From: Verrucomicrobiota bacterium
GTDB lineage: Bacteria; Verrucomicrobiota; Verrucomicrobiia; Opitutales; UBA953
DNA: 64,000 nucleotides
Assembly (NCBI GenBank): GCA_016871725.1
Contig: VHCL01000001.1
Span: forward strand, 62,001 to 126,000
Direction of reading: 5' to 3'
Below, piece after piece: positions 18,002 through 27,323 of this stretch. A program made the translations under genes and the position numbers. Within the stretch, counting starts at the first letter, position 1. Every line of letters starts with the position of its first letter. The notes beneath the pieces are model-generated. The model saw only the letters and a program-made list of their open reading frames with translations. It was not told where the DNA came from and ran no database searches.

Positions 18002-19903
18002 ATGGTCAACCCCGCCTCCCGCCTCAAGCGCGCCGCGTTCTTCTTCGCGGCCTACGGGATGCTGGCCGCGCTCTCCCTGTGGTTCGCCTACGAACTCCGC
18101 TTCGTCGGCGCCGACGAACCGACCACCGCGGAACACCTCGCCTTCGAGGCTTACCTGTATGAGCAGCGGCCGTTCGCCTTGCTGTGGCTCGTCCCGCTCA
18201 AGGTCGCCCTGCTCGCGCTCTGGGGGCAGACCCGCGGCGTGTTCTATTATTTCCGCCTCCCCGACGCCCTGCGCACGGCTCTCGCGCTCGCGACGGCGAC
18301 CTTCGCCGCGCTGGTCCTGCCGCCCCTGCTCGGCACCGGCGCGCCGGGCGACCCGTTCAGCCTGCCGCGCGGCGTCGCCCTGATCGACTTCAACCTCTCC
18401 TTGGTCTTCTTCATCGGTTTCCGCGTCTCCGTCCGCGCGCTGCGCGAAAGATTCTCCGCGGGCGCCGCCTCGTCGGCCGGCGTGGTCGAACGCATCGCCG
18501 TCGTCGGCGCCGGCCAGACGGGCGCCCAGCTCGTCGCCGACCTGCTCGGCCGGCGCGGCCACGGCCTCGAGCCGGTCTGCTTCCTCGACGACGACGTCGC
18601 CAAGCACGACCTCCATATCCACGGCGTCCCCGTGGTCGGCTCCCCCGCGCGCATGGGCGAGCTGGCCGAGAAGTTCGGCGTCACCGAAATCATCCTCGCG
18701 CTGCCGGCGACGAGCGTCCGTCGCGTCCGCGAGGTCAGCGCCCTCGCCGCCGCCGCCAAGCTGCGGGTGCTCGTCGTCCCGTCGATGGCGGAACTCGCCG
18801 GCGGCCGCGTCCGCGCCGCCGACATCCGGCCGATCTCCGTCGAGGACATCCTCGGCCGCGCGCCCGCGCAGCTCGACGACGCCGCCATCGCCGGGATGGT
18901 CCGCGGACGCGTCGTCCTCGTGACCGGCGCGGGCGGCAGCATCGGCCTCGAGCTCAGCCGGCAGGTCGCGGCCCACGGCCCGGCCCGCCTCCTGCTCCTG
19001 GACCAGTGCGAGGTGCTCCTCTATCAGGCCGAGCAGGAACTCATCGCCGCCGGCCACGGCGCCGTCATCACGCCCGTCGTGGGCGACGTCACGGACCTCG
19101 CCCGGATGACGGCCGTCTTCGCGGCGCATCGCCCGAGCCTCGTCCTGCACGCCGCGGCGCACAAGCACGTCCCCATGATGGAAGCGCAGCCGGGCGAGGC
19201 GCTGAAGAACAACGTCGAAGGCACCTGGGTCGTCGCGCACCTCGCCGCGGGCCACGGCGCGGAGAAGTTCGTGCTCATCTCCTCCGACAAGGCGGTCAAT
19301 CCCACCAACGTCATGGGCGCGACCAAGCGCCTCGCCGAGCTGATGCTCCGCTCGCTCCAGGCCCGGCCCGGCGGCGCCACGCAATTCATGGCCGTGCGCT
19401 TCGGCAACGTGCTCGGGTCGTCGGGCTCCGTGATCCCGATCTTCCGCCGGCAGATCGCCGCCGGCGGCCCGGTCACCGTCACGCATCCGGAGGTGAAGCG
19501 CTACTTCATGACGATCCCCGAGGCGGTCGGGCTCGTCCTCCAGAGCGCCACGCTCGGGGAGGGCGGCGACATCCTCGTCCTGGAGATGGGCCGTCCGCTC
19601 AAGATCATCGACGTGGCGCGGCAGCTCATCGAGCTCAGCGGTCTGCGCCCCGACGTCGACATCGAGATCCGCATCATCGGCCTGCGCCCCGGCGAGAAGC
19701 TCGTCGAGGAGCTGCAATGCGCCGGGGAGCTGTTCCGGCCGACGACGCACCCGCGGGTCTTCCGCTTCGTGGCCGCCGGCGAACCCGTCGCGTCGCCCGA
19801 GGCCTTGCGCGCGCAGGTCACCGAGCTCCTCGGACTGGAGCCCGGCGCCTGCAAGCAGGGCATCCGTCGGCTCGTCCCCGAGTACGTCCCGTTCGCGGAC
19901 TAG
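18002..19903 (+). CDS. CapD/FlaA1/PglF-like polysaccharide biosynthesis nucleoside-diphosphate-sugar dehydratase
   Basis: N-terminal TM region, VVGAGQTGAQLVADLL and LVTGAGGSIGLELSRQVA Rossmann motifs, FVLISSDKAVNPTNVMGATKR. Confidence 0.9.
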   Translation: MVNPASRLKRAAFFFAAYGMLAALSLWFAYELRFVGADEPTTAEHLAFEAYLYEQRPFALLWLVPLKVALLALWGQTRGVFYYFRLPDALRTALALATATFAALVLPPLLGTGAPGDPFSLPRGVALIDFNLSLVFFIGFRVSVRALRERFSAGAASSAGVVERIAVVGAGQTGAQLVADLLGRRGHGLEPVCFLDDDVAKHDLHIHGVPVVGSPARMGELAEKFGVTEIILALPATSVRRVREVSALAAAAKLRVLVVPSMAELAGGRVRAADIRPISVEDILGRAPAQLDDAAIAGMVRGRVVLVTGAGGSIGLELSRQVAAHGPARLLLLDQCEVLLYQAEQELIAAGHGAVITPVVGDVTDLARMTAVFAAHRPSLVLHAAAHKHVPMMEAQPGEALKNNVEGTWVVAHLAAGHGAEKFVLISSDKAVNPTNVMGATKRLAELMLRSLQARPGGATQFMAVRFGNVLGSSGSVIPIFRRQIAAGGPVTVTHPEVKRYFMTIPEAVGLVLQSATLGEGGDILVLEMGRPLKIIDVARQLIELSGLRPDVDIEIRIIGLRPGEKLVEELQCAGELFRPTTHPRVFRFVAAGEPVASPEALRAQVTELLGLEPGACKQGIRRLVPEYVPFAD

Positions 19904-19954
19904 TTTTTTCGCTTCGGGCTTCACAGGCGGGGGCGCCTCCGACAGGCTTCGGCC

Positions 19955-20476
19955 ATGGCTCGCGCGCATTCCTCCGCCCCTCAGGTCGGCATCATCATGG
20001 GCTCCCAGTCGGACTGGGAGACGATGGTCAACGCCGCCGACACCCTCAACCAGCTCGGCGTCGCCTTCGAAGCCGAAGTCGTCAGCGCCCACCGCACCCC
20101 GCTGAAACTGAAGGACTACGCCTTGGCGGCCCGGCGGCGCGGCCTGAAGGTCATCATCGCCGGCGCCGGCGGCGCGGCCCATCTCCCCGGCATGGTCGCG
20201 GCGATGACCTCGCTGCCCGTCATGGGAGTGCCGGTGCAGTCCAAGTCCCTCGACGGGATCGACTCGCTCCTCTCGATCGTCCAGATGCCGGCCGGCATCC
20301 CCGTGCACACCTTCGCGATCGGCCGCGCCGGCGCGATCAACGCCGCCCTCGGCGCCGCCGCGGTGCTCGCGCTCTCCGACGCGAAGCTCGCCAAGAAGCT
20401 CGACGAGTACCGCGCCGCGCAGACCAAGGCCGTCCTCGACAACCCGATTCCCGGCCGCAAGGGCAAGCAGCGCTGA
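19955..20476 (+). CDS. purE: N5-carboxyaminoimidazole ribonucleotide mutase
   Basis: [61 protein letters not shown]. Confidence 0.96.
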   Translation: MARAHSSAPQVGIIMGSQSDWETMVNAADTLNQLGVAFEAEVVSAHRTPLKLKDYALAARRRGLKVIIAGAGGAAHLPGMVAAMTSLPVMGVPVQSKSLDGIDSLLSIVQMPAGIPVHTFAIGRAGAINAALGAAAVLALSDAKLAKKLDEYRAAQTKAVLDNPIPGRKGKQR

Positions 20477-20479
20477 GCC

Positions 20480-21613
20480 ATGGAGCGACCCCTGCAGCCC
20501 GGCGGCACCATCGGCATCCTCGGCGGCGGCCAGCTCGGCCGGATGTCGGCCATCGCCGCCCGCCGCCTCGGTTACAAGGTCCGTACCTTCGATCCTTCCG
20601 CCGGCGCCTGCGCCGCCGCGATCGCCGACGAGCATGTCGCCGCCGACTGGGGCGACACCGCCGCGCTCACCCGTTTCGTCCAGGGCTGCGGCCGCGTCAC
20701 GCTCGAGTTCGAGAACATCCCGCCCGCGACGGTCGAGTTCGTCGCGCGGTCCGTGCCGTGCCACCCGTCGGCGTCCGTCCTGGCGACCTGCCAGAACCGC
20801 CGGCGCGAGAAGGAGTTCCTCCGGGCCGCGGGCATCCCCTGCGCGGTCTTCGCCGTCGTGTCCTCGCTCGACGAGCTGCGGGCCGCGGTGAAGACCATCG
20901 GCTTCCCCTGCGTGCTCAAGACCGCCGACTTCGGTTACGACGGCAAGGGCCAGGTCAAGCTGCCGACCGCCGCGGCCGACCTCGCCGCCGCGTGGGACAA
21001 GATCGGCGGAGCCGTGGGCGTGCTCGAGGCGTGGGTGCCGTTCCAGATGGAGATCTCCGTCCTCGTCGCGCGCACCGTCGACGGCCGCACCGCCGTCTAC
21101 GATCCCGCGGAGAACATCCACCGGAACCACATCCTGCACCTTTCGCTCTCCCCCGCCCGCGTCGCCGAAGCCACCGCCGCCGAGGCCCGCGCCCTGGCGC
21201 TCAGCATCGCCGCGAAGATCGGCCTGGTCGGCCTGCTCGCCGTCGAGATGTTCGTGCAGGACGGCCGCATCGTCGTCAACGAGCTCGCCCCGCGCCCGCA
21301 CAACAGCGGCCACCAGACCTTCGACGCCCACGAGACGAGCCAGTTCGAACAGCATGTCCGCGCCGTCTGCGGCCTGCCGCTCGGGGGGACCAAGCCCCTG
21401 GCGCCGTCCGCGATGGTGAACCTCCTCGGCGACGTATGGCGGGACGGCCGCGAGCCCGACTGGACCAAGGTCCTCGCCGATCCGTCGGCCAAGCTGCACC
21501 TCTACGACAAGGGCAAGGCCGCGCCGGGACGCAAGATGGGCCACATCACCGTCACCGCGCCGACCCTCGAGGAAGCGCTGCGCCGCGCCGAGGCCCTGCA
21601 CGCCGCGCTCTGA
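20480..21613 (+). CDS. purK: 5-(carboxyamino)imidazole ribonucleotide synthase
   Basis: IGILGGGQLGRM, TADFGYDGKGQ, NELAPRPHNSGH. Confidence 0.95.
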   Translation: MERPLQPGGTIGILGGGQLGRMSAIAARRLGYKVRTFDPSAGACAAAIADEHVAADWGDTAALTRFVQGCGRVTLEFENIPPATVEFVARSVPCHPSASVLATCQNRRREKEFLRAAGIPCAVFAVVSSLDELRAAVKTIGFPCVLKTADFGYDGKGQVKLPTAAADLAAAWDKIGGAVGVLEAWVPFQMEISVLVARTVDGRTAVYDPAENIHRNHILHLSLSPARVAEATAAEARALALSIAAKIGLVGLLAVEMFVQDGRIVVNELAPRPHNSGHQTFDAHETSQFEQHVRAVCGLPLGGTKPLAPSAMVNLLGDVWRDGREPDWTKVLADPSAKLHLYDKGKAAPGRKMGHITVTAPTLEEALRRAEALHAAL

Positions 21614-21616
21614 CAG

Positions 21617-21991
21617 ATGTCGTCCCTGCAGGTCTTATTCTGCGCCAATATCCTCATCCTGGTGCCGATCGGTTTCGGGACCTTGCTCAAGCCTTCCCTG
21701 ACGGATCACGGGGTTTTCGCCGAGAGCGCCGGCTGGCGGACGTTGGTCGGCTCGCTCTGGGTGGGCATCCTCGCTTGTTCCGCCCTGGGCGTGGTCTGGC
21801 CCGCCGGCTTCGCCTGGCTGCCGCTCCTGCAGGTCATCTACAAATCCGTGTGGCTGCTCGTCTACGCCGCGCCCCGCCTCCTTGACGGCCGTCGTCGGGA
21901 GATCCCGGCGGGGATCGCGCTGTGCTTCCTCGCCATCGTCCTGCTCTGGCCTTGGCTCATCCCTTGGCGACAGCTCTTCGCCGCGCCCTGA
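21617..21991 (+). CDS. Small integral membrane protein, unknown function
   Basis: 124-aa ORF with 3-4 hydrophobic segments, 3 nt downstream of purK. Confidence 0.6.
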   Translation: MSSLQVLFCANILILVPIGFGTLLKPSLTDHGVFAESAGWRTLVGSLWVGILACSALGVVWPAGFAWLPLLQVIYKSVWLLVYAAPRLLDGRRREIPAGIALCFLAIVLLWPWLIPWRQLFAAP

Positions 21992-22444
21992 TCAGTCCAG
22001 CAGCTCCGGCTTGCGGCTGAACAGCTCGAGCGGGATCTGGCCGAGGCAGAGGAAGAGCAGGATCGCCTGGAAGACCGGGATGCGCGCCTTCATGCCGGCC
22101 GCCTGGGCCACGTAGTTCTTGGCCATCACCTCGGAGATCATCGCGAAGGCGAAGACGAGCGAGGCCACGCACAGCACGACGAAGAGCCGGTTCCAGGCCT
22201 TCGGCGACGTGATGCGCCGCCACGGCAGGAAGAGCAGGCCCGCGTAGGCGATGAGGAACCAGGATTCGGCGCGCAAAGCACGGGGGAAGGTGACGACCGC
22301 GGGATCCCAGCGCGGCGGGATACGCGCGAAGCCGAGGTCCAGCCCGCCGAGCAGCTCGTTCACGGCCATCAGCAGGCAGAAGACGCCGAAGGCCAGGGCG
22401 ATGAAGCGGCCGTAGCGGAGGCGGCGGGCGGTGTTCTCGTGCAT
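21992..22444 (-). CDS. Small integral membrane protein, unknown function
   Basis: MHENTARRLRYGRFIALAFGVFCLLMAV... 150 aa with several TM segments; convergent with preceding gene. Confidence 0.6.
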   Translation of the reverse strand: MHENTARRLRYGRFIALAFGVFCLLMAVNELLGGLDLGFARIPPRWDPAVVTFPRALRAESWFLIAYAGLLFLPWRRITSPKAWNRLFVVLCVASLVFAFAMISEVMAKNYVAQAAGMKARIPVFQAILLFLCLGQIPLELFSRKPELLD

Positions 22445-22482
22445 GCGGGGAAGGTGGGGGCGTCGCGGACGGACGCAAATCC

Positions 22483-23370
22483 TCAGAGCGGGCGGAACAG
22501 CGCGACGTCGCTCCATTCGCCCATGACGCGGCCGTCGGCGCGGGCGCCGGGACCCCAGGCGGCCTGGCACTTCGCCTCGAAATGGGCGCGGACGGCGGCC
22601 TGCTCCTTCGCGAGGATGCCGCTCAGGGCGAGCACGCCGCCGGGGCTGACGGCGTCGACGAGGTTGTCGGCGTAGATGCAGAGGACGTCGCTGATGATGT
22701 TGGCCAGCACGACGTCGGCCCGGCCGGTCAGGCGGAAGCCTTCCTCGAGGCCGGCGTGGTGGAAGGCGGCCGCATCGGCGGCGAGGCCGTTCTCCTCGCG
22801 GTTGGCGATGCTCACGCGCACGGATTCCGGATCGCGGTCGAAGCCGGCGACGCGGCCGCAGCCGAGCTTGGCGGCGGAAAGGGCGAGGATGCCGGAACCG
22901 CAGCCCGCGTCGGTGACGGAGACCTGCGCGGCCGGATGCGTCCCGAGGAAGTCCAGCATGCGGATGGCGCAGAGGCGCGTCGTCGGGTGGTCGCCGGTGC
23001 CGAACGCCAGGCCGGCGTCGAACCAGATCACCGCGGCGTCGGCCGGGACGGCGTGCTGGCCGCGCATCCACGCGGGGACCCAGTGCAGGCGACCGTGGTC
23101 CCAGGGCTTGAGGTGCTCCTTGTAGGCTTCCTTCCAGTCCTTGTCGGCGAGGACGGTCTCGTCGTAGGCCTCGGGCAGTTTCTTGAACGCCTTGCGCAGG
23201 CCGGCCCACGCCTCGTCGGCTTCGGCCTTGGTCTCGAAGTAACCCATCACGAAGTGCGGCTTCCCGGGGCCTTCATGGAAGAGCATCCAGGAGGAACGGG
23301 TGAGTTCGCAGAAATGGTCCTCCAGCGGCTGGACCATGTCTTCGTGGATGGGGCACTTCAGTTCGATCAT
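22483..23370 (-). CDS. prmA: Ribosomal protein L11 methyltransferase
   Basis: GLAFGTGDHPTTRLCAIRMLD, DAGCGSGILALSAAKLG, VVLANIISDVL. Confidence 0.9.
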   Translation of the reverse strand: MIELKCPIHEDMVQPLEDHFCELTRSSWMLFHEGPGKPHFVMGYFETKAEADEAWAGLRKAFKKLPEAYDETVLADKDWKEAYKEHLKPWDHGRLHWVPAWMRGQHAVPADAAVIWFDAGLAFGTGDHPTTRLCAIRMLDFLGTHPAAQVSVTDAGCGSGILALSAAKLGCGRVAGFDRDPESVRVSIANREENGLAADAAAFHHAGLEEGFRLTGRADVVLANIISDVLCIYADNLVDAVSPGGVLALSGILAKEQAAVRAHFEAKCQAAWGPGARADGRVMGEWSDVALFRPL

Positions 23371-23948
23371 CAGGAAAGCGTCTCGCTCAGGCGGGCGATC
23401 ACGGCCGGCAGCAGGGCGTGCTCGGCCGCGTGGATCTTCTGCGCGAAGGTCTCGAGGGTGTCGTCCGGCGCGCGGGCGACGCGGGTCTGGCCGAGGTGGG
23501 CGCCGCCGTCGATCTCCGCGTTGACCCAGTGGACGGTGCAGCCGGCTTCGGGGACGCCGGCGTTCCACGCCTGCCCGATGCCGTCGAGACCCGGGAAGGC
23601 CGGCAGGAGGCTCGGGTGGAGGTTGATGATGCGGCCCGGGAAGGCGTCGAGGAGCGGCGCCTTGATCACCCGCATGAAGCCCGCGAGCACCACCAGGTCG
23701 ACCCGGGCGGCCTTGAGGGCGTCGGCCCAGGCCTGCTCGCGTTCGGGCGAGAACTTCGTCTTGAACGGACCGGTGTCGAGGAACCGGGCGGGGACGCCGT
23801 ACTTCGGGCCGAGCTCGAGCATCTTGCAGGTGGGGACGTCGCACCAGATCCCGACGACCTCGGCCTTGCCGAGGCGGCCTTCGGCCTGGGCGCGGAGGAC
23901 CGCGTCGGCGTTGGAGCCGCGACCGGAACCGAGGAGGGCGACGCGCAT
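23370..23948 (-). CDS. purN: Phosphoribosylglycinamide formyltransferase
   Basis: VALLGSGRGSNADA, VVLAGFMRVI, GRIINLHPSLLPAFPGLDGIGQAWNAGVPEAGCTVHWV. Confidence 0.93.
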   Translation of the reverse strand: MRVALLGSGRGSNADAVLRAQAEGRLGKAEVVGIWCDVPTCKMLELGPKYGVPARFLDTGPFKTKFSPEREQAWADALKAARVDLVVLAGFMRVIKAPLLDAFPGRIINLHPSLLPAFPGLDGIGQAWNAGVPEAGCTVHWVNAEIDGGAHLGQTRVARAPDDTLETFAQKIHAAEHALLPAVIARLSETLS

Positions 23949-24049
23949 GGCGGGAAGGTGTCGGCGGGGGTCGCCGCCTGCAAACGGATTTTCGAATTCG
24001 GACTTTGAACCGTCCGGCGAAAAGCCGAAGATGCGGACACTGCTTCCCC

Positions 24050-25357
24050 ATGGACCGCCGCGACTTCCTTCACCTCACCGCCTTGGGTTCGCTGGGCGCC
24101 TACGCCCTGTCCGGTTGCGCCGGCGGCGGCGGCGCGGTCAGCGTGCCGTCGGCGCCGCCCGCGGCCCCGGCCGGCGCGGCGGCCGGCAAGGTGCTCCTCG
24201 GCATCGACGTCCTCGCGGCCGAAGGGTTCGCCCGGCTGCAGGGCCTGCGGGTCGGCCTCGTCACGCACCGCGCCGGCGTGAACGGCGCCGGCCAGCGCAC
24301 GGCCGACGTGCTCGCGCGCGCGCCCGGCGTGCGGCTGACGAAGCTCTTCGGTCCGGAGCACGGCATCGACGGCGTGGCCAAGGCCGACGCCAAGGTGGGG
24401 CACGCCAAGGACGCGCGCACCGGCCTGCCGGTCTATTCGCTCTACGGCGCGACGCGCAAGCCGACGCCGGAGATGCTGGCCGGACTCGACGCGGTCGTCA
24501 TCGACTTCCAGGACATCGGCGCGCGCTCCTACACCTACGTGAGCTGCATGCGCCTCGTGATCGAGGCCTGCTTCGCGGCGCCGCGTCCCGTGCGCGTCAT
24601 CGTGCTCGACCGGCCGAACCCGCTCGGCGGCGAGAAGGTCGACGGACCGTTCCTCGACCGCAAGTGGCGCAGCTACGTCGGCGCCTACGAGACGCCGTAC
24701 GTCCACGGCCTCACCATCGGCGAGCTCGCCCGCTGGGCCGTCGCCACGCCGGGCGTGCTCGAAGTCGACGAGGCCACGCGGCGTCGCGGCCAGCTCGAGG
24801 TCGTCGCGATGCGCGGCTGGCGCCGCGCCATGACCTGGAACCTCACCGGCCTCCGGTGGACGCCCACCTCGCCGATGATCGACAACCCGCAGGCCGCCCT
24901 CGGGTACGCGATGACCGGCCTCGGCTGCATGGATTCCGGCTTCAGCCACAGCGCCGGCGTCGGCCGCAACTTCCGTTTCCTCACCTACCCGCGCCGCAAG
25001 GCCGCCGAGCTCGTCGCCGCCCTGGGCTCCACGGTCCCCGGCCTGACGCCGCAGCCGCAGCAGCTCGCGGACGGCACGCAGGGCGTCTACCTCGCCGTCA
25101 CGGATTACGCCGTGTTCCGCCCCACCGCGATCTCGCTGCAGCTCTTCCGCCAGGCCTGCGTCTGGGCGCCGAACCCTTTCGCCGGGCTCACCGGCGGCAA
25201 GCGCGAGCTCTTCATCAAGCATCTCGGCAGCGAGGCTTTCTTCGAGGAGCTCCGCGCGCAGGGCGCGCGCGTCGACCTCGCCCGCTGGACGCGCCGCTGG
25301 GACGGCGACGCCGCGGCCTTCCGCGCGCGCGCCGCTCCGTTCCGCCTCTACGCCTGA
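24050..25357 (+). CDS. namZ: DUF1343 family protein / NamZ-like exo-beta-N-acetylmuramidase, Tat-lipoprotein-like signal
   Basis: LQGLRVGLVTHRAGVN, LFGPEHGIDGVA, PVYSLYG, DFQDIGARSYTY, DRPNPLGG; N-terminus MDRRDFLHLTALGSLGAYALSGC. Confidence 0.85.
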   Translation: MDRRDFLHLTALGSLGAYALSGCAGGGGAVSVPSAPPAAPAGAAAGKVLLGIDVLAAEGFARLQGLRVGLVTHRAGVNGAGQRTADVLARAPGVRLTKLFGPEHGIDGVAKADAKVGHAKDARTGLPVYSLYGATRKPTPEMLAGLDAVVIDFQDIGARSYTYVSCMRLVIEACFAAPRPVRVIVLDRPNPLGGEKVDGPFLDRKWRSYVGAYETPYVHGLTIGELARWAVATPGVLEVDEATRRRGQLEVVAMRGWRRAMTWNLTGLRWTPTSPMIDNPQAALGYAMTGLGCMDSGFSHSAGVGRNFRFLTYPRRKAAELVAALGSTVPGLTPQPQQLADGTQGVYLAVTDYAVFRPTAISLQLFRQACVWAPNPFAGLTGGKRELFIKHLGSEAFFEELRAQGARVDLARWTRRWDGDAAAFRARAAPFRLYA

Positions 25358-27271
25358 TCAGTAGGCGCGGCCTTCGCGCTTCTCCCAGTAGTTGATGTAG
25401 GCCTGGTTGAGCACGCCGAGACCGCCCGGGGTCGGGTAGTCGCCGGTGAAGTACCAGTCGCCGCGGCTCGTCGGGCAGGCCTTGTGCAGCGAGGCGATCT
25501 TCTGGAAGACCAGGACGAGCTCGCCCTTCCAGCCGCTCTTCGCGGGGTAGACGAGTTCGGCCGCCTTGGCGGCGATCTCTTCTTCCGTGAAGGCGTCATA
25601 GATGCGCTTCACGTGGTTGCGCATCTCCTTGGTCGGCTTCTTCGCCTGGGCGACGCAGTCCTCGTAGACCTCGCGGAGGAGGTCGGCCATCCCGCGCTCC
25701 TTGCAGAGCGCGACGGCCGCCTGGAAGGCGAGGAACTTGCCCATCTCGGACATGTCGATGCCGTAGCAGTCCGGGTAGCGGATCTGCGGGGCGGTCGAGG
25801 CGATGACGATGCGCTTCGGGTTCGGGCGGGCGAGGATGCGCAGGATCGACTGGCGGAGCGTCGTGCCGCGGACGATCGAGTCGTCGACGCAGACGAGCGT
25901 GTCGCCCTCGCGCACGGTGCCGTACGAGATGTCGTACACGTGCGAGGCCATCTGCATGCGGTTCTTCTCCTGGGAGATGAACGTGCGCAGCTTGACGTCC
26001 TTGTGGGCGACCTTCTCGCCGCGGGGCCAGCCGCCGAGCACGAGCTTCTCGATGAGGGCCTCGTCGAGCTTCCCGGCGCGCTGCGCCGCGATCAGCCGCT
26101 CGCTGACCTGCGCGCGGCGGCGCTTGCGGAGCTCCTCCATCAGGCCGTACCAGGCGATCTCCGCCGTGTTCGGGATGTAGGAGAAGACCGCGTTGTCGTG
26201 GTCGTCGCGGATCTGCGCGAGCACGTCGTCGGCCAGGGCGGCGCCCAGGGCCTTGCGTTCGGCGTAGATCTCGGGGTCGTTGCCGCGGGAGAAGTAGATG
26301 CGCTCGAACGAGCAGTGGCGGGTCTCGCCCGGGGCGTGGAAGGATTCGATCGAGTGGCGGCCGTCCGCCTTCATGATCAGCGCGTGGCCGGGCGGGAGCT
26401 CGTGGACGTCCTCCTGGCCGACGCCGACGATCGTCATGAGCGCGACGCGTTCGGACGCGACGGCGATGAGGTCCTCGGTGCGCGCGTACCAGCACGGGCG
26501 GATGCCGTTGGGGTCGCGGATGACGAAGCTGTCGCCGTTGCCGACGAGGCCGGCGATGGCGTAGCCGCCGTCCCAGTGCTTGGCGGCCCGGCGCAGGACG
26601 TTGCCGATGTCCATGTGCTTCGAGATCTCCGCCTGCACGGCGGCGCCTTCGAGGCCCTGGTCCTTGAACGCCTTGAAGAGGCGGTCATGCTCCTCGTCGA
26701 GCCAGAAGCCGATCTCCTCGAGGATGGACTGCGTGTCGGTCGAGTAGATGACGTGGGCGCCGCGCTGGGTGAGCGAGGCGTTGAGCTCGCCGGTGTTGGT
26801 GAGGTTGAAGTTGCCGGCGACGAGCAGGTTGCGGGTCGGCCAGATGGACTTGCGCGCGTAGGGGTGGCAGGAGACGGAGTCGAAGCTGCCGGAGGTGCCG
26901 TAGCGCAGGTGCCCGAGCAGGAGCTCGCCGCCGAAGTCGAAGTGGCGCTTCACGGTCTCGGGGAACTCCGGGACGATGACCGCCTCGCGCATCTTGTCGG
27001 AGTAGGCCTTGATCTGGCGGGTGAAGATCTGGGTCAGGCCCTGGGCGCCGATCTCGCGGTCGCGGAAGAGGAAGGCCTCGCCGTTCTCGGCGCCGATCTT
27101 GACGCAGCCGATGCCGGCGCCGTCCTGGCCGCGGTTGTGCTGCTTCTCCATCAGCAGGAAGAGCTGGTTGAAGCCGTGCAGCGGCGTGCCGTACTTCTCC
27201 TGGTACCATTTCAGGTCCTTGGTCAGCCGGACAAGGGCAATGCCGCATTCGTGCCTTAAGGAGTCGCTCAT
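25358..27271 (-). CDS. purF: Amidophosphoribosyltransferase (long PurF type)
   Basis: HECGIALVRL Ntn-type N-terminus, QHNRGQDGAGIG, VCVDDSIVRGTTLRQSI PRPP motif. Confidence 0.85.
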   Translation of the reverse strand: MSDSLRHECGIALVRLTKDLKWYQEKYGTPLHGFNQLFLLMEKQHNRGQDGAGIGCVKIGAENGEAFLFRDREIGAQGLTQIFTRQIKAYSDKMREAVIVPEFPETVKRHFDFGGELLLGHLRYGTSGSFDSVSCHPYARKSIWPTRNLLVAGNFNLTNTGELNASLTQRGAHVIYSTDTQSILEEIGFWLDEEHDRLFKAFKDQGLEGAAVQAEISKHMDIGNVLRRAAKHWDGGYAIAGLVGNGDSFVIRDPNGIRPCWYARTEDLIAVASERVALMTIVGVGQEDVHELPPGHALIMKADGRHSIESFHAPGETRHCSFERIYFSRGNDPEIYAERKALGAALADDVLAQIRDDHDNAVFSYIPNTAEIAWYGLMEELRKRRRAQVSERLIAAQRAGKLDEALIEKLVLGGWPRGEKVAHKDVKLRTFISQEKNRMQMASHVYDISYGTVREGDTLVCVDDSIVRGTTLRQSILRILARPNPKRIVIASTAPQIRYPDCYGIDMSEMGKFLAFQAAVALCKERGMADLLREVYEDCVAQAKKPTKEMRNHVKRIYDAFTEEEIAAKAAELVYPAKSGWKGELVLVFQKIASLHKACPTSRGDWYFTGDYPTPGGLGVLNQAYINYWEKREGRAY

Positions 27272-27323
27272 CGCAGGCCTCGGAGTTTGCCCGTCCGGCG
27301 CGCGTCCTGTCCAGCGCTTACTA

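Noticed and set aside
17987-21601. 1204-aa minus-strand ORF antisense to CapD-like/purE/purK
   Set aside because: Same codon-bias artefact; no recognisable motif.
18184-21885. 1233-aa plus-strand ORF overlapping CapD-like, purE and purK
   Set aside because: Arg/Pro/Ala-rich shifted-frame translation; the other frame encodes well-conserved enzymes.
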